64,000 bases of DNA from Streptomyces gelaticus (GTDB lineage Bacteria; Actinomycetota; Actinomycetes; Streptomycetales; Streptomycetaceae), in contig NZ_BMTF01000029.1 in the NCBI RefSeq assembly GCF_014649535.1, positions 1-64,000 of the forward strand. Direction: 5' to 3'. The position numbers and the translations under genes are program-made. Below are positions 1 to 7,431 of this stretch, in pieces. Below the pieces are notes generated by a model. The model saw only the letters and a program-made list of their open reading frames with translations. It was not told the DNA's origin and made no database searches. Within the stretch, counting starts at the first letter, position 1; each line of letters begins with the position of its first letter.

Positions 1-2
1 CG

Positions 3-74
3 GACGGACTCGACCTCGACCCGGCCGAACTCCGTACCGCACTGCTGCGCCTGTTGCGCACCTTCACCGACTGA
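3..74 (+). CDS. C-terminal end of an unidentified protein (partial)
   Basis: The window opens inside a reading frame that runs from base 3 to a TGA at 72-74 and encodes 23 residues rich in Leu, Asp and Arg. The composition and high-GC third positions look coding, and the helical Leu/Arg-rich end would suit a regulator C-terminus, but no family can be named from so short a piece. The stop lies 82 bases before the flavin monooxygenase start on the same strand. Confidence 0.45.
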   Translation, partial: DGLDLDPAELRTALLRLLRTFTD

Positions 75-156
75 CCTCCGCACTGCCGTCCATGGGGCGG
101 AATCTGCCGCAAGACGGCTCCAGAACCTGGCAAGAACCCAATAAAGAAGGCACTTC

Positions 157-1302
157 ATGGACCCCGTACTCATCGCCGGAGCAGGCATCGGCGGACTCAC
201 CCTCGCCGCCGGACTCGCCGGCCGCGGCATCCCGGCCGTCGTCCTGGAACAGGCCGAACAGCTCGCCCCTGTCGGAGCCGGCCTGACCGTGCAGCCCAAC
301 GCGCTCATGGCACTACGCCGTCTGGGCCTGGCCGCGCCCTTCGAAGCCGTCGGCGCGCGGCTGTCCACGGCCGCCGTCTACGACGCTCGCGGCCGCGTGT
401 TGCTGCAGCCGAGCCCCGCTCAGGCCGACGCCCTGCTGGCGGAGATCGGCGCACCCACCCTGGGCCTGCACCGCGCCACCATCCACCAGGTGCTGGTCGG
501 CCAGCTCGGCACCAGCGAGCTGCGGCTCGCCTCGGCCGTCACCGCCGCCGACCCCGATCAGGCCACCGTCACCCTCGCCAATGGGCAAGAAGTACGCGGC
601 TCCGTGCTGGTCGGTGCGGACGGCCTGCGCTCCACCGTCCGAACCGCGCTGCTGGGCGCCCAGGCACCCACCTACAGCGGCTACTACTGCTGGCGCGGCG
701 TCACCGACGCCAACCCCCTGCCCAGCGACTGGATCGGAGAGATATGGGGAGCGGGCCGCCGCTTCGGCGGATGCGTGATCGACGGTGACCGTTTGTACTG
801 GTTCCTGTGCGCCAACGGCCCCGCCGGTGGCAAGGACAGCGATGTCCGTGCCGCGCTCACCCGGGCCACGGCCGAGTTCCCCGACTATGTCCGCCAAGCC
901 GTCAGGGACACCCCCGTCAGCGCCGTCCGACGCGACGACATCCGGGACCGCCCGCCGGTCACGCAGTGGGGCCGGGGCCGCACCACCCTGCTCGGCGACG
1001 CCGCCCACCCCATGACCCCCAATCTGGGCCAGGGCGCGTGCCAGGCCATCGAGGACGCTCTCGCCCTCACCGACCTGATCACCGAGCACGGCCCCACCCC
1101 CGACGCCCTGCGCCGCTACGAACGCTTCCGCCGGCCCAGGGCCAACGCCGTCGTCAAGGCCGCCCACCAGCTCGGACGCATCGCTCACTGGAGCACCCCC
1201 ACACGCACCCGGGTACGCAACACCCTCGTCCGCCTGATCCCCGCCTCCGTCCTGGTGCGCCAACTGCGGGCCTCCTGGCGGCTGCCCGAGACCACGAGCT
1301 GA
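157..1302 (+). CDS. FAD-dependent monooxygenase (class A, PHBH fold)
   Basis: This 381-residue protein belongs to the class A flavoprotein monooxygenases (UbiH/zeaxanthin-epoxidase-like). They use NAD(P)H and FAD to hydroxylate or epoxidise small organic substrates in the cytoplasm. The Rossmann motif GAGIGG is at residues 8-13, followed by E31 for the FAD ribose. The DG motif GADGLRS is at 153-159 and the GD motif GDAAHP at 280-285. The ATG follows an AAGAAGG ribosome-binding site. The imine-reductase-like gene starts 51 bases downstream on the same strand, so the two are probably co-transcribed and may act on one substrate. The substrate cannot be deduced from sequence. Confidence 0.9.
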   Translation: MDPVLIAGAGIGGLTLAAGLAGRGIPAVVLEQAEQLAPVGAGLTVQPNALMALRRLGLAAPFEAVGARLSTAAVYDARGRVLLQPSPAQADALLAEIGAPTLGLHRATIHQVLVGQLGTSELRLASAVTAADPDQATVTLANGQEVRGSVLVGADGLRSTVRTALLGAQAPTYSGYYCWRGVTDANPLPSDWIGEIWGAGRRFGGCVIDGDRLYWFLCANGPAGGKDSDVRAALTRATAEFPDYVRQAVRDTPVSAVRRDDIRDRPPVTQWGRGRTTLLGDAAHPMTPNLGQGACQAIEDALALTDLITEHGPTPDALRRYERFRRPRANAVVKAAHQLGRIAHWSTPTRTRVRNTLVRLIPASVLVRQLRASWRLPETTS

Positions 1303-1353
1303 CTCCCAGAGGCACCCCTCCACCCGCGCCGATTCACCGGAAGCGAGCACAAG

Positions 1354-2247
1354 ATGCACGACCTCGACGCCGACACCGGCCGTGTCCCCCTCTCGGTCCT
1401 CGGCCTGGGCCTGATGGGCCAGGCCCTCGCCGCGGCCTTCCTGGGCCGAGGCCACCCCACCACCGTATGGAACCGCACCCGCGCCAAGGCCGAACCCCTT
1501 GCCGCGCAGGGCGCGCAGCTCGCCTGGACCGTCCGTGACGCCGTCACGGCCGGCCCGCTCGTGGTCATTTGTGTCTCCGACTACGACACCGTGCGTGACA
1601 TCCTCGAACCCGTGAGCCGGGACCTGTCCGGCCGCACCCTGGTCAACCTGACCTCGGGCACCTCACAAGAGGCCCGTGAGACGGCCCAGTGGGTGATCCA
1701 CCAAGGCGCCGTCTACCTCGACGGCGCGATCATGGCCGTACCCCCGGCCATCGGCACCGCGAATGCCACCGTCCTCTACAGCGGTCCGACCACCGCATTC
1801 GACCGGCACCAACAGGCACTCAGCAGTCTCGGCAGCCCCGTGTACGTCGGCGCGGACCATGGCCTGCCGTCCCTGTTCGACGCGGCCGCACTCAGTTTGG
1901 TGTGGAGTACTCTCAACGGCTTCCTGCACGGCGCTGCCCTGCTCGGCAAGGCGGGAATCCCCGCGACCGCATTCGCCCGCCTCGCCAAGACGGGCATCGA
2001 AACCGTAGCCGACTGGGTGCCCGGCTATGCCCAGCAGATCGACGACGGCACCTACCCCGCCACCGAATCCACCGTCAACACGAACCTGACCGGAATGAAA
2101 CACCTCCTCCACGAAAGCCACGCCGCCGACATCAACACCGAACTACCCGAACTCCTCGCGACCCTGGCCGAACGGGCAGTAGCCAAGGGACACGGCAACA
2201 ACAGCTACGCAGCGATCACCGAACAGCTCCGTCACCCCTCGCCGTAA
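1354..2247 (+). CDS. Imine-reductase-like NAD(P)-dependent oxidoreductase
   Basis: This 297-residue protein has the beta-hydroxyacid dehydrogenase/6-phosphogluconate dehydrogenase fold. The nucleotide-binding segment GLGLMGQALAAAF is at about residues 17-29, and VWNRT (38-42) has the Arg that favours NADPH. The spacing, the VNLTSGTSQEAR segment (about 97-108) and the helical C-terminal half match bacterial imine reductases better than sugar-acid dehydrogenases. In that family an Asp or Tyr in the dimer-swapped helix is the proposed proton donor. By eye, the matching position here is S181 within LSLVWST, so the reaction may differ. It lies 51 bases after the flavin monooxygenase and probably shares its transcript. 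A GGAAGCGAG element precedes the ATG. Confidence 0.8.
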   Translation: MHDLDADTGRVPLSVLGLGLMGQALAAAFLGRGHPTTVWNRTRAKAEPLAAQGAQLAWTVRDAVTAGPLVVICVSDYDTVRDILEPVSRDLSGRTLVNLTSGTSQEARETAQWVIHQGAVYLDGAIMAVPPAIGTANATVLYSGPTTAFDRHQQALSSLGSPVYVGADHGLPSLFDAAALSLVWSTLNGFLHGAALLGKAGIPATAFARLAKTGIETVADWVPGYAQQIDDGTYPATESTVNTNLTGMKHLLHESHAADINTELPELLATLAERAVAKGHGNNSYAAITEQLRHPSP

Positions 2248-2557
2248 CTGAACAGCCACCAGCGGCTTCTGACCGGTAGTGATGCGCTGATTGCTTGAGT
2301 GCGTCTTCGTTCGCCGGCCGGGTTGTGGACCTCCTCCAAGCATGGCCGAAGCCCGTGCGAGCGCGGCGGGCACGAAGGGCTTTCCCGGCGGCGAGGAAGC
2401 CGGGGCATTGTCAGTGGGGCCGTCTACTGTGCCGGCTATGTCTGACCATCTACGGAGCGGTGGCCTGCGGGCTGAACCCACGACTGCGGATGAGCGGTCG
2501 TCGGATGCAGGGCCGCCGAAAGCGCAGTTGGAGCCCGGCGGGGGGAGAGGGGCAGCC
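2248..2557 (+). other. Intergenic stretch without a supported gene
   Basis: The reading frame of the downstream nucleotidyltransferase stays open through this 310-base stretch. However, its composition is unlike protein, no internal start has a ribosome-binding site until 2558, and no family is recognisable. It probably carries the promoter and 5' leader of the downstream gene. No repeat or strong hairpin was seen. Confidence 0.4.
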
Positions 2558-3769
2558 ATGTACGGGGCCACCGGCTGGGAACCTCTGCCGGAGGAGTTCG
2601 ACCGTCGGTCACGGGCCGGGGAGCCGGAGTTCGCGGACCTGGCACAGGCGGTGCGCTGGAGGACCGCGCGCCGGGCGGCGATCGATCACGTGCTCGCTCT
2701 GATCGCCGGATCCTGGTGGAGCGACAGTCTGGTGCTGCGGGGCAGCCTGCCACTGCAGGCATGGGCCGGTGAGCGGGCCCGGGAGCCGGCTGATCTCGAC
2801 TGGGTGGTCGTTCGCGACATGGTCAACGAGGGCTGGCCGTACGGAAACCTCATCGATCTGACTCGCACCTGGCCCGCCGTGGCGGACGCGATGGAGCCCG
2901 CAGACGATGCGCACGGCATTCATGGGACCTGGGATGTGAGGAGTCCTTCGCCGGACCTGGACCGGCTGCTGGAGGCCGCCTCGGCGGACGAGGACGCCGA
3001 ATCGCCATACATGGACCTGCTCGACCGGATCAGGGAACGGCCCGAGGCACCGGGCGGCGTGATGCTCGACGCCGATCAGGCGTATGCGGAGTCGAGCGAC
3101 GGGGGATGGTCCTACCACGGGCCGGGGGTGCGGCTGGAAGTGCCCTGGCGGGCATCCGGGTTGCCGTCCGGCCGGATACGCGTGGACTTCGCCACCGACG
3201 ACATGTTCTCCGACCCGCCGGAGCCGGCGGTGTTGCCGGTCGGCTCCGGCCGGCCGCCTGCGGTCGTCCTGACGGCCGGCCGGGAACTCTCGCTCTCCTG
3301 GAAGATCCTCTGGTTGCAGGTCGAGTCCGAGGAGGACGGCGGTGCCCAGGGCAAGGACCTCTACGACGCCGTCCTCCTGGCCGAGGACCGCCGTACCAGC
3401 CTGTCCACAGATCTCCTGGAAGACGTGCTGTCCGGCGGCGACGCGCAAGGCTTCCACCCCGACCAGGTACACCAATGGTCAGTGGCATGGGAAAAGTTCC
3501 AGGCCGAGTACCCCTGGGTGCAGGGGAGCGTGAAGGAGTGGTTGTCCCGATTGTCCGGGGCACTCACTTCGATGTTCGCGGCGGTGGTCCCCGCCATGGC
3601 CGATATCGAGGTCGGCGACTCGGTGACCATCAGCGGTGGCCCCTTCGCCACTCTCCAGGCGACTGTCAACGAGGTCTGTCCCCAGTCGAGAAGGGTCAAG
3701 GCTCTGGTCCATTTCTTCGGCCGGGAGACCCTGGTCGACCTCTCCTTCGACCAAGTGCGGAACAACTGA
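2558..3769 (+). CDS. AbiEii-like nucleotidyltransferase fused to a NusG-type KOW domain
   Basis: The predicted protein has 403 residues, with an ATG preceded by GGGGGAGAGG. The N-terminal two thirds resemble AbiEii/AbiGii nucleotidyltransferases. A LVLRGSLPLQAW segment (about 57-68) is followed by DLD near residue 80 (the metal-binding GS...DxD pattern). Then come RIRVDF at about 206, a Lys-containing WKILWLQ helix, and GKDLYDAVLL at about 265, equivalent to the KDLYDL motif of the family. The last 57 residues (about 347-403) closely match the KOW domain at the end of transcription factor NusG, including VGDSVTI, GPFATL and FGRETLVDLSFDQV. AbiEii proteins are type IV toxins that modify tRNA 3' ends. 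Here no AbiEi-like antitoxin gene is adjacent. The KOW domain suggests targeting to ribosomal protein S10/ribosomes or Rho, which is inference. Confidence 0.72.
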   Translation: MYGATGWEPLPEEFDRRSRAGEPEFADLAQAVRWRTARRAAIDHVLALIAGSWWSDSLVLRGSLPLQAWAGERAREPADLDWVVVRDMVNEGWPYGNLIDLTRTWPAVADAMEPADDAHGIHGTWDVRSPSPDLDRLLEAASADEDAESPYMDLLDRIRERPEAPGGVMLDADQAYAESSDGGWSYHGPGVRLEVPWRASGLPSGRIRVDFATDDMFSDPPEPAVLPVGSGRPPAVVLTAGRELSLSWKILWLQVESEEDGGAQGKDLYDAVLLAEDRRTSLSTDLLEDVLSGGDAQGFHPDQVHQWSVAWEKFQAEYPWVQGSVKEWLSRLSGALTSMFAAVVPAMADIEVGDSVTISGGPFATLQATVNEVCPQSRRVKALVHFFGRETLVDLSFDQVRNN

Positions 3770-4167
3770 GGAGCAGTTGGGTGAGCGGGGCCGAGCATGC
3801 CCGCGCCGGAGCCGCTGAAGCCGCGTGAGGAGGCCGGTACCGTCGCGGCGGCCCGAACCGACTGCGTGTCGATGAGTCCTGCCGTGGGCCCGGCCTCACG
3901 GCCTTGGCGTCCATGGATCGTTTCCCGCAGCCGATCGTGGAACTCTGCGATCAGCCCGTGCCCGTGCCCGCGCCAGCGGCGGAAGACACGAACGTCGTGG
4001 AGGCCCCCTCGACCAAGTCGCTACAGGGGCGCCGACGTGGCCGCGCAGGCCGTCGCCGAACCCGAATTCGCCGGACAGGCGCGGTCCCCTGATCGATGAG
4101 TCGGGGTAATGAATGGATGAGATCATCGATCTTGTTCGGCCCCACAAGGGGGTGGTGATCTGGCCAT
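3770..4167. other. Intergenic region without a supported gene
   Basis: These 398 bases lie between the nucleotidyltransferase and the MFS exporter. Several overlapping frames are open on both strands, but none has a ribosome-binding site, a recognisable family or a sensible composition. The last 60 bases must hold the promoter and leader of the exporter gene, which lacks an obvious Shine-Dalgarno sequence. The content looks like decayed DNA. Confidence 0.4.
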
Positions 4168-5370
4168 ATGAAAAGTACGGAAGCTCTCACACCCTCCACA
4201 GCCGACAGCGGCGTACCTCGCTGGTCACCCGTCATCGCCGTGGCACTCAGCACTTTCACCGTGGTGTCCTCCGAAATGATGCCGGTGGGCCTGCTGACGC
4301 CCATGTCCAAGGCGCTTTCCGTCTCCGACGGTGTCACCGGCCTGTCCCTGACGATCACCGGGGTCGTCGCTGCGGCCGTCTCCCCGTTTGTTCCAGCGCT
4401 CATCGGGCTTCGCGACCGCAAGGAAGTGCTCGTCACCTTCATGGTTCTGCTGTCAGTGGCGAATGCGCTGACCGCGATCGCGCCCAATTTTCTGGTTCTG
4501 GCTTCCAGCCGAATCCTTCTCGGTATTGCGATGGGCGTCGTGTGGGGACTCGCTGCAGGACTTGGCCCGCGACTCGTCGGCGGACCACGAGTCGCGCTTG
4601 CCACCACGCTGATCTTCTCGGGCGTCTCCATCGCCTCGGTTCTCGGGGTGCCGCTGGGTACCCTCCTTGCGGCGCTCATCGGCTGGCGTGCCACGTTCTG
4701 GGCACTCGCACTCGTCGGTGCGGTGGCCGCGGGCGTCCTGGTCCTCACGCTTCCGGCCCTTCCGGTTCACCGGCGGAGCCGCCTCGACGGAACCATCGGC
4801 GTGTTGAGGAACCGCGGTGTCGCGGCCGGGCTGGCCATCACGGCGCTGATCGTGCTCGGTCACTTCACCGGCTATACGTACGTGCGCCCGGTCCTCGAGT
4901 CGGACGCGGGCATGAGCGCCGGCTTGATCGCGAGCTGTCTGCTGGTCTACGGCCTGGCCGGCGTCGCCGGCAACTTCACCCTCGGCCCTCTGGCGGGCCG
5001 GTACACGAAGGAGGCTGTGACTATCGCTGTGGCGGGCGTCACCATGGCCGTAGCGTTGTTGCCGTTCGCCACCGCGGGCACTGTCACTGTGCTGATCGTG
5101 CTCGTCGTCTGGGGCGCCTCGTACGGCGGGGTATCGGTCTCGACGCAGACCTGGGTCCGCACGGCCGACCCCGCGCGTACTGAGGCATCGGCCGCACTGT
5201 GGGCCGGCGTGTTCAACGCAAGCATCGCTCTCGGCGCGCTTGCGGGCGGGTTCGTCATCGACCGTGCGGGAAACCGCGCCGTCCTTTTCTCGGCGGCGCT
5301 GATCACGGCGGCCGGGCTGGTCATCGCCGCCGTCTCGCGGCCTCGACCGACCGCTCCTCGTACGGGGTGA
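4168..5370 (+). CDS. MFS exporter, DHA1 family, NepI/AraJ-like
   Basis: This 400-residue integral membrane protein has about 12 hydrophobic segments, the normal length for the DHA1 drug/sugar/nucleoside efflux group. The first helix ends in VVSSEMMPVGLLTPM, which closely resembles the start of the purine-ribonucleoside exporter NepI and its AraJ/YdhP relatives. The loop between helices 2 and 3 carries RDRKEV, a degenerate form of the MFS motif A. It probably exports a small hydrophilic metabolite or drug by proton antiport across the cytoplasmic membrane. It converges on the LysR gene, with 126 bases between the two stops. The substrate is unknown. Confidence 0.85.
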   Translation: MKSTEALTPSTADSGVPRWSPVIAVALSTFTVVSSEMMPVGLLTPMSKALSVSDGVTGLSLTITGVVAAAVSPFVPALIGLRDRKEVLVTFMVLLSVANALTAIAPNFLVLASSRILLGIAMGVVWGLAAGLGPRLVGGPRVALATTLIFSGVSIASVLGVPLGTLLAALIGWRATFWALALVGAVAAGVLVLTLPALPVHRRSRLDGTIGVLRNRGVAAGLAITALIVLGHFTGYTYVRPVLESDAGMSAGLIASCLLVYGLAGVAGNFTLGPLAGRYTKEAVTIAVAGVTMAVALLPFATAGTVTVLIVLVVWGASYGGVSVSTQTWVRTADPARTEASAALWAGVFNASIALGALAGGFVIDRAGNRAVLFSAALITAAGLVIAAVSRPRPTAPRTG

Positions 5371-5496
5371 CCGGAGATGGATGCCGCCGGTCATTGATCG
5401 GTCCGTCCGCTGCCCTGGGCCGACAGCCACCAATCCGGACGACGTTCGTCCGACGGGCGGATCTGCTCCGCTCACAGCCGGGACAGCAACGTCGTC

Positions 5497-6396
5497 TCAG
5501 CCCACGTTCTCCAGCAAGAGCTCGACGAATCTGTTGGCGAGGCCGTGCTGCTTCCGTTCGCTCTGCAGGACGAGCAGCGTGGTCGGCTCCAGATCGGGAA
5601 CCGGCAGGTAGCGGATGTCCGGCCGCGGGGCGTACCGGGTGCTCGCTTCGCACAGCAGCAGACCGAGGCGGGTGCTGGCCACGGTCGAGAGCCCCTCCTG
5701 AATCGTGCCGGCGGTCGCCGAGTAGGTCAGCTCGATCCCGCTACGTGTCCGCCTCGGCGCATTCACCTGTCGCCAGTAGTCGGGGGCGGCACCGCGTGGC
5801 TCGATCAGTGCCATTTCCGACAGTTCGCCGGCAGAGACACTCGACTCACCGGCCAGGCGGTGCGCGGTGGAGACGGCGAGATACATCGGCTGCCGCGAGA
5901 ACTCCAGCATGGGCTGCAGGCCTTTCTCGCGGCAGGGCGAGAGCACGATGGCCACGTCGATCTCCGCCCCGCTCAGGTCGGAGAACGGGTCCCCCCAGGA
6001 AAGTTCGACGAGTTGGGCGGAGCCTTCGGCAAGGCTCGCGATCGCCTTGGCAACCGGCTCGTACACGGCGCACTGGAATCCCACGCGCATGGGCCGGTCC
6101 GTTGCCGCGGCCCGGGCGGCGTCGAAGCCCTCGCGAAGCTGGCGGAAGGCAGGCACCACCTGTTCGGCCAGCGCTCGCCCCAGATCGGTCAGCTCGACCC
6201 GGCGGCTGGTTCGTACGAACACCGGAGCGCTCAGCCGGTTCTCCAGGCGCTTGATCAGCTGGGAGACGCGTCCCTGGGTGACACCCAGGATTTCGGCCGT
6301 GCGGCCGAAATGGAGTTGGTGAACCAGCACGGAGAAACACTCGAGTTCCTGGAGCGGAAGCTCCGGGATTACGGGCCATGGCGGTGTGCGATCCAC
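5497..6396 (-). CDS. LysR-family transcriptional regulator
   Basis: This 299-residue protein has a standard LysR layout. A winged helix-turn-helix spans about residues 16-75 (LQELECFSVLVHQLHFGRTA, then VTQGRVSQLIKRLE, then VFVRTSRRVELTDLG). A periplasmic-binding-protein-like effector domain spans about 100-297. The unusual element is GVTQGRVSQLIKRLE in the recognition helix, where most LysR proteins have SQPAVSxQI. It converges on the MFS exporter and lies next to the TetR/amidohydrolase block, so its target is not evident from position. LysR proteins usually control a divergent neighbour, but upstream of this one there is only a 336-base gene-free stretch. Confidence 0.88.
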   Translation of the reverse strand: MDRTPPWPVIPELPLQELECFSVLVHQLHFGRTAEILGVTQGRVSQLIKRLENRLSAPVFVRTSRRVELTDLGRALAEQVVPAFRQLREGFDAARAAATDRPMRVGFQCAVYEPVAKAIASLAEGSAQLVELSWGDPFSDLSGAEIDVAIVLSPCREKGLQPMLEFSRQPMYLAVSTAHRLAGESSVSAGELSEMALIEPRGAAPDYWRQVNAPRRTRSGIELTYSATAGTIQEGLSTVASTRLGLLLCEASTRYAPRPDIRYLPVPDLEPTTLLVLQSERKQHGLANRFVELLLENVG

Positions 6397-6732
6397 CTCC
6401 GCATTCTATGCCGGTGTCGCGCGGCGCCCGCTCCGGCCAGTGGTGATCCACCCCCACGAGGTGCCGAGGTGAGATCACTGTCGCGGGAAGTCCGGCCCCA
6501 GCCGGTCGGGGTGGACGACCTGGTCCAGCTGTCGAGGCAGGTAACGAGCTGGGCGCCGGTGAGCGTGATCCGGACCATGTCGTGCCGTCCCCGCGCTCAC
6601 CGTCGAGGGGTGGCACTGGTTCGGCGAAGATCGCAGCTCGCGCTGGTATGCCCACGACGAGACCTTCATCCGCGAGCTCGTCGTATCGGCGGTAACGATC
6701 CACGCGTGGACCCGGACGCCGCGCCGCAGTGA
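6397..6732. other. Intergenic region with possible gene remnants
   Basis: No intact gene is visible in these 336 bases. Short stretches on both strands look mildly protein-like, for example a Trp/Asp-rich stretch on the plus strand around 6605-6690. They are interrupted and match no family I can name. The left end should hold the LysR promoter. The stretch is best read as eroded coding DNA. Confidence 0.3.
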
Positions 6733-7335
6733 TCAGCCCTCCGGAAAGAACCTTGCGACGGCCGGTCGCAGCCGGGTTGTTTCGAAGTCGTCGATGGGCA
6801 GCGCGAGTTGCTCCAGAAGCAGACCATTGATGATGGTCAGCAGATCCGCGGCGTCGGCCTCGGGGTCCGCGGATCCGGCCCCGCGCAGTTCGCCGGCGAA
6901 GGCCGCCCGCTGGGCGACTCCCCATGCGTCGAGGCTGGCCTGCAGCTGGTGGCGGCGAGCGACTTCCAGGAAGAACTCGTACCGGGCGATGCCGGAGTCC
7001 CGGTCATGGGCCAGGGATCCGGTCACGTACTGCACGATGCGGGTGATCCGCTGCGGGACATCGACGTCCGGCAACCGGTGGAACAGTACGCGCACCTCCT
7101 CGATCTGCCGGGTGGCCAGCCGTCGCAGGGCTTCGTCGAGCAATTGGTCGAGGGTGCCGAAGTAGTAGCGGGCGATGCCGTGGGTGGTGCCGGCCTCCGC
7201 CGCGATAGCCCGGTGTGTCAGGGCGCGCGCGCCTTCCCGCGCCAGCAATCGGGTCGCGGCGTCCAGGAGAGCTTCGCGGCGGGCGGCCCCTCGGGCCATC
7301 TGCGGCTCGCGCATGGGCGTTGTCACGGGGTTCAT
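6733..7335 (-). CDS. TetR-family transcriptional regulator
   Basis: This regulator of about 200 residues has an N-terminal TetR helix-turn-helix: ALLDAATRLLAREGARALTH, then AIAAEAGTTHGIARYYFGTLDQLL, at about residues 20-65. The rest is an all-helical ligand-binding and dimerisation domain. The ATG at 7335 gives the full HTH with a short leader, and an ATG seven codons later (7314) is possible. Neither has a strong ribosome-binding site. The gene diverges from the amidohydrolase gene, with 96 bases between. A near-perfect palindrome at 7358-7381 lies between them, which argues that this protein represses both transcripts and responds to a metabolite of the amidohydrolase/peptidase pathway. Confidence 0.88.
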   Translation of the reverse strand: MNPVTTPMREPQMARGAARREALLDAATRLLAREGARALTHRAIAAEAGTTHGIARYYFGTLDQLLDEALRRLATRQIEEVRVLFHRLPDVDVPQRITRIVQYVTGSLAHDRDSGIARYEFFLEVARRHQLQASLDAWGVAQRAAFAGELRGAGSADPEADAADLLTIINGLLLEQLALPIDDFETTRLRPAVARFFPEG

Positions 7336-7357
7336 CGTACTGGCGTGGATGGCGAAA

Positions 7358-7381
7358 GTTGTTCTCCGTATGGAGAAAAAC
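7358..7381. promoter_or_regulatory. Palindromic operator between TetR and amidohydrolase genes
   Basis: The core reads TTCTCC-GTAT-GGAGAA, with 6-base arms and a 4-base centre. The palindrome extends outwards to GTT and AAC with one mismatch per arm. It lies 22 bases upstream of the TetR start and about 50 bases upstream of the amidohydrolase start. This position and symmetry are typical of an autoregulated TetR operator. Binding itself is inferred. Confidence 0.62.
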
Positions 7382-7431
7382 TGCGCTACGGTATGCCCAT
7401 CGGACACCGCCGTCAGCCGCGGAGGGAAGCT

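Noticed and set aside
313-1455. Long minus-strand open frame opposite the flavin monooxygenase gene
   Set aside because: It is a shadow of the real gene in GC-rich DNA. It is Gly/Ala/Val-rich, has no ribosome-binding site, and matches no family, while the plus strand shows complete FAD motifs.
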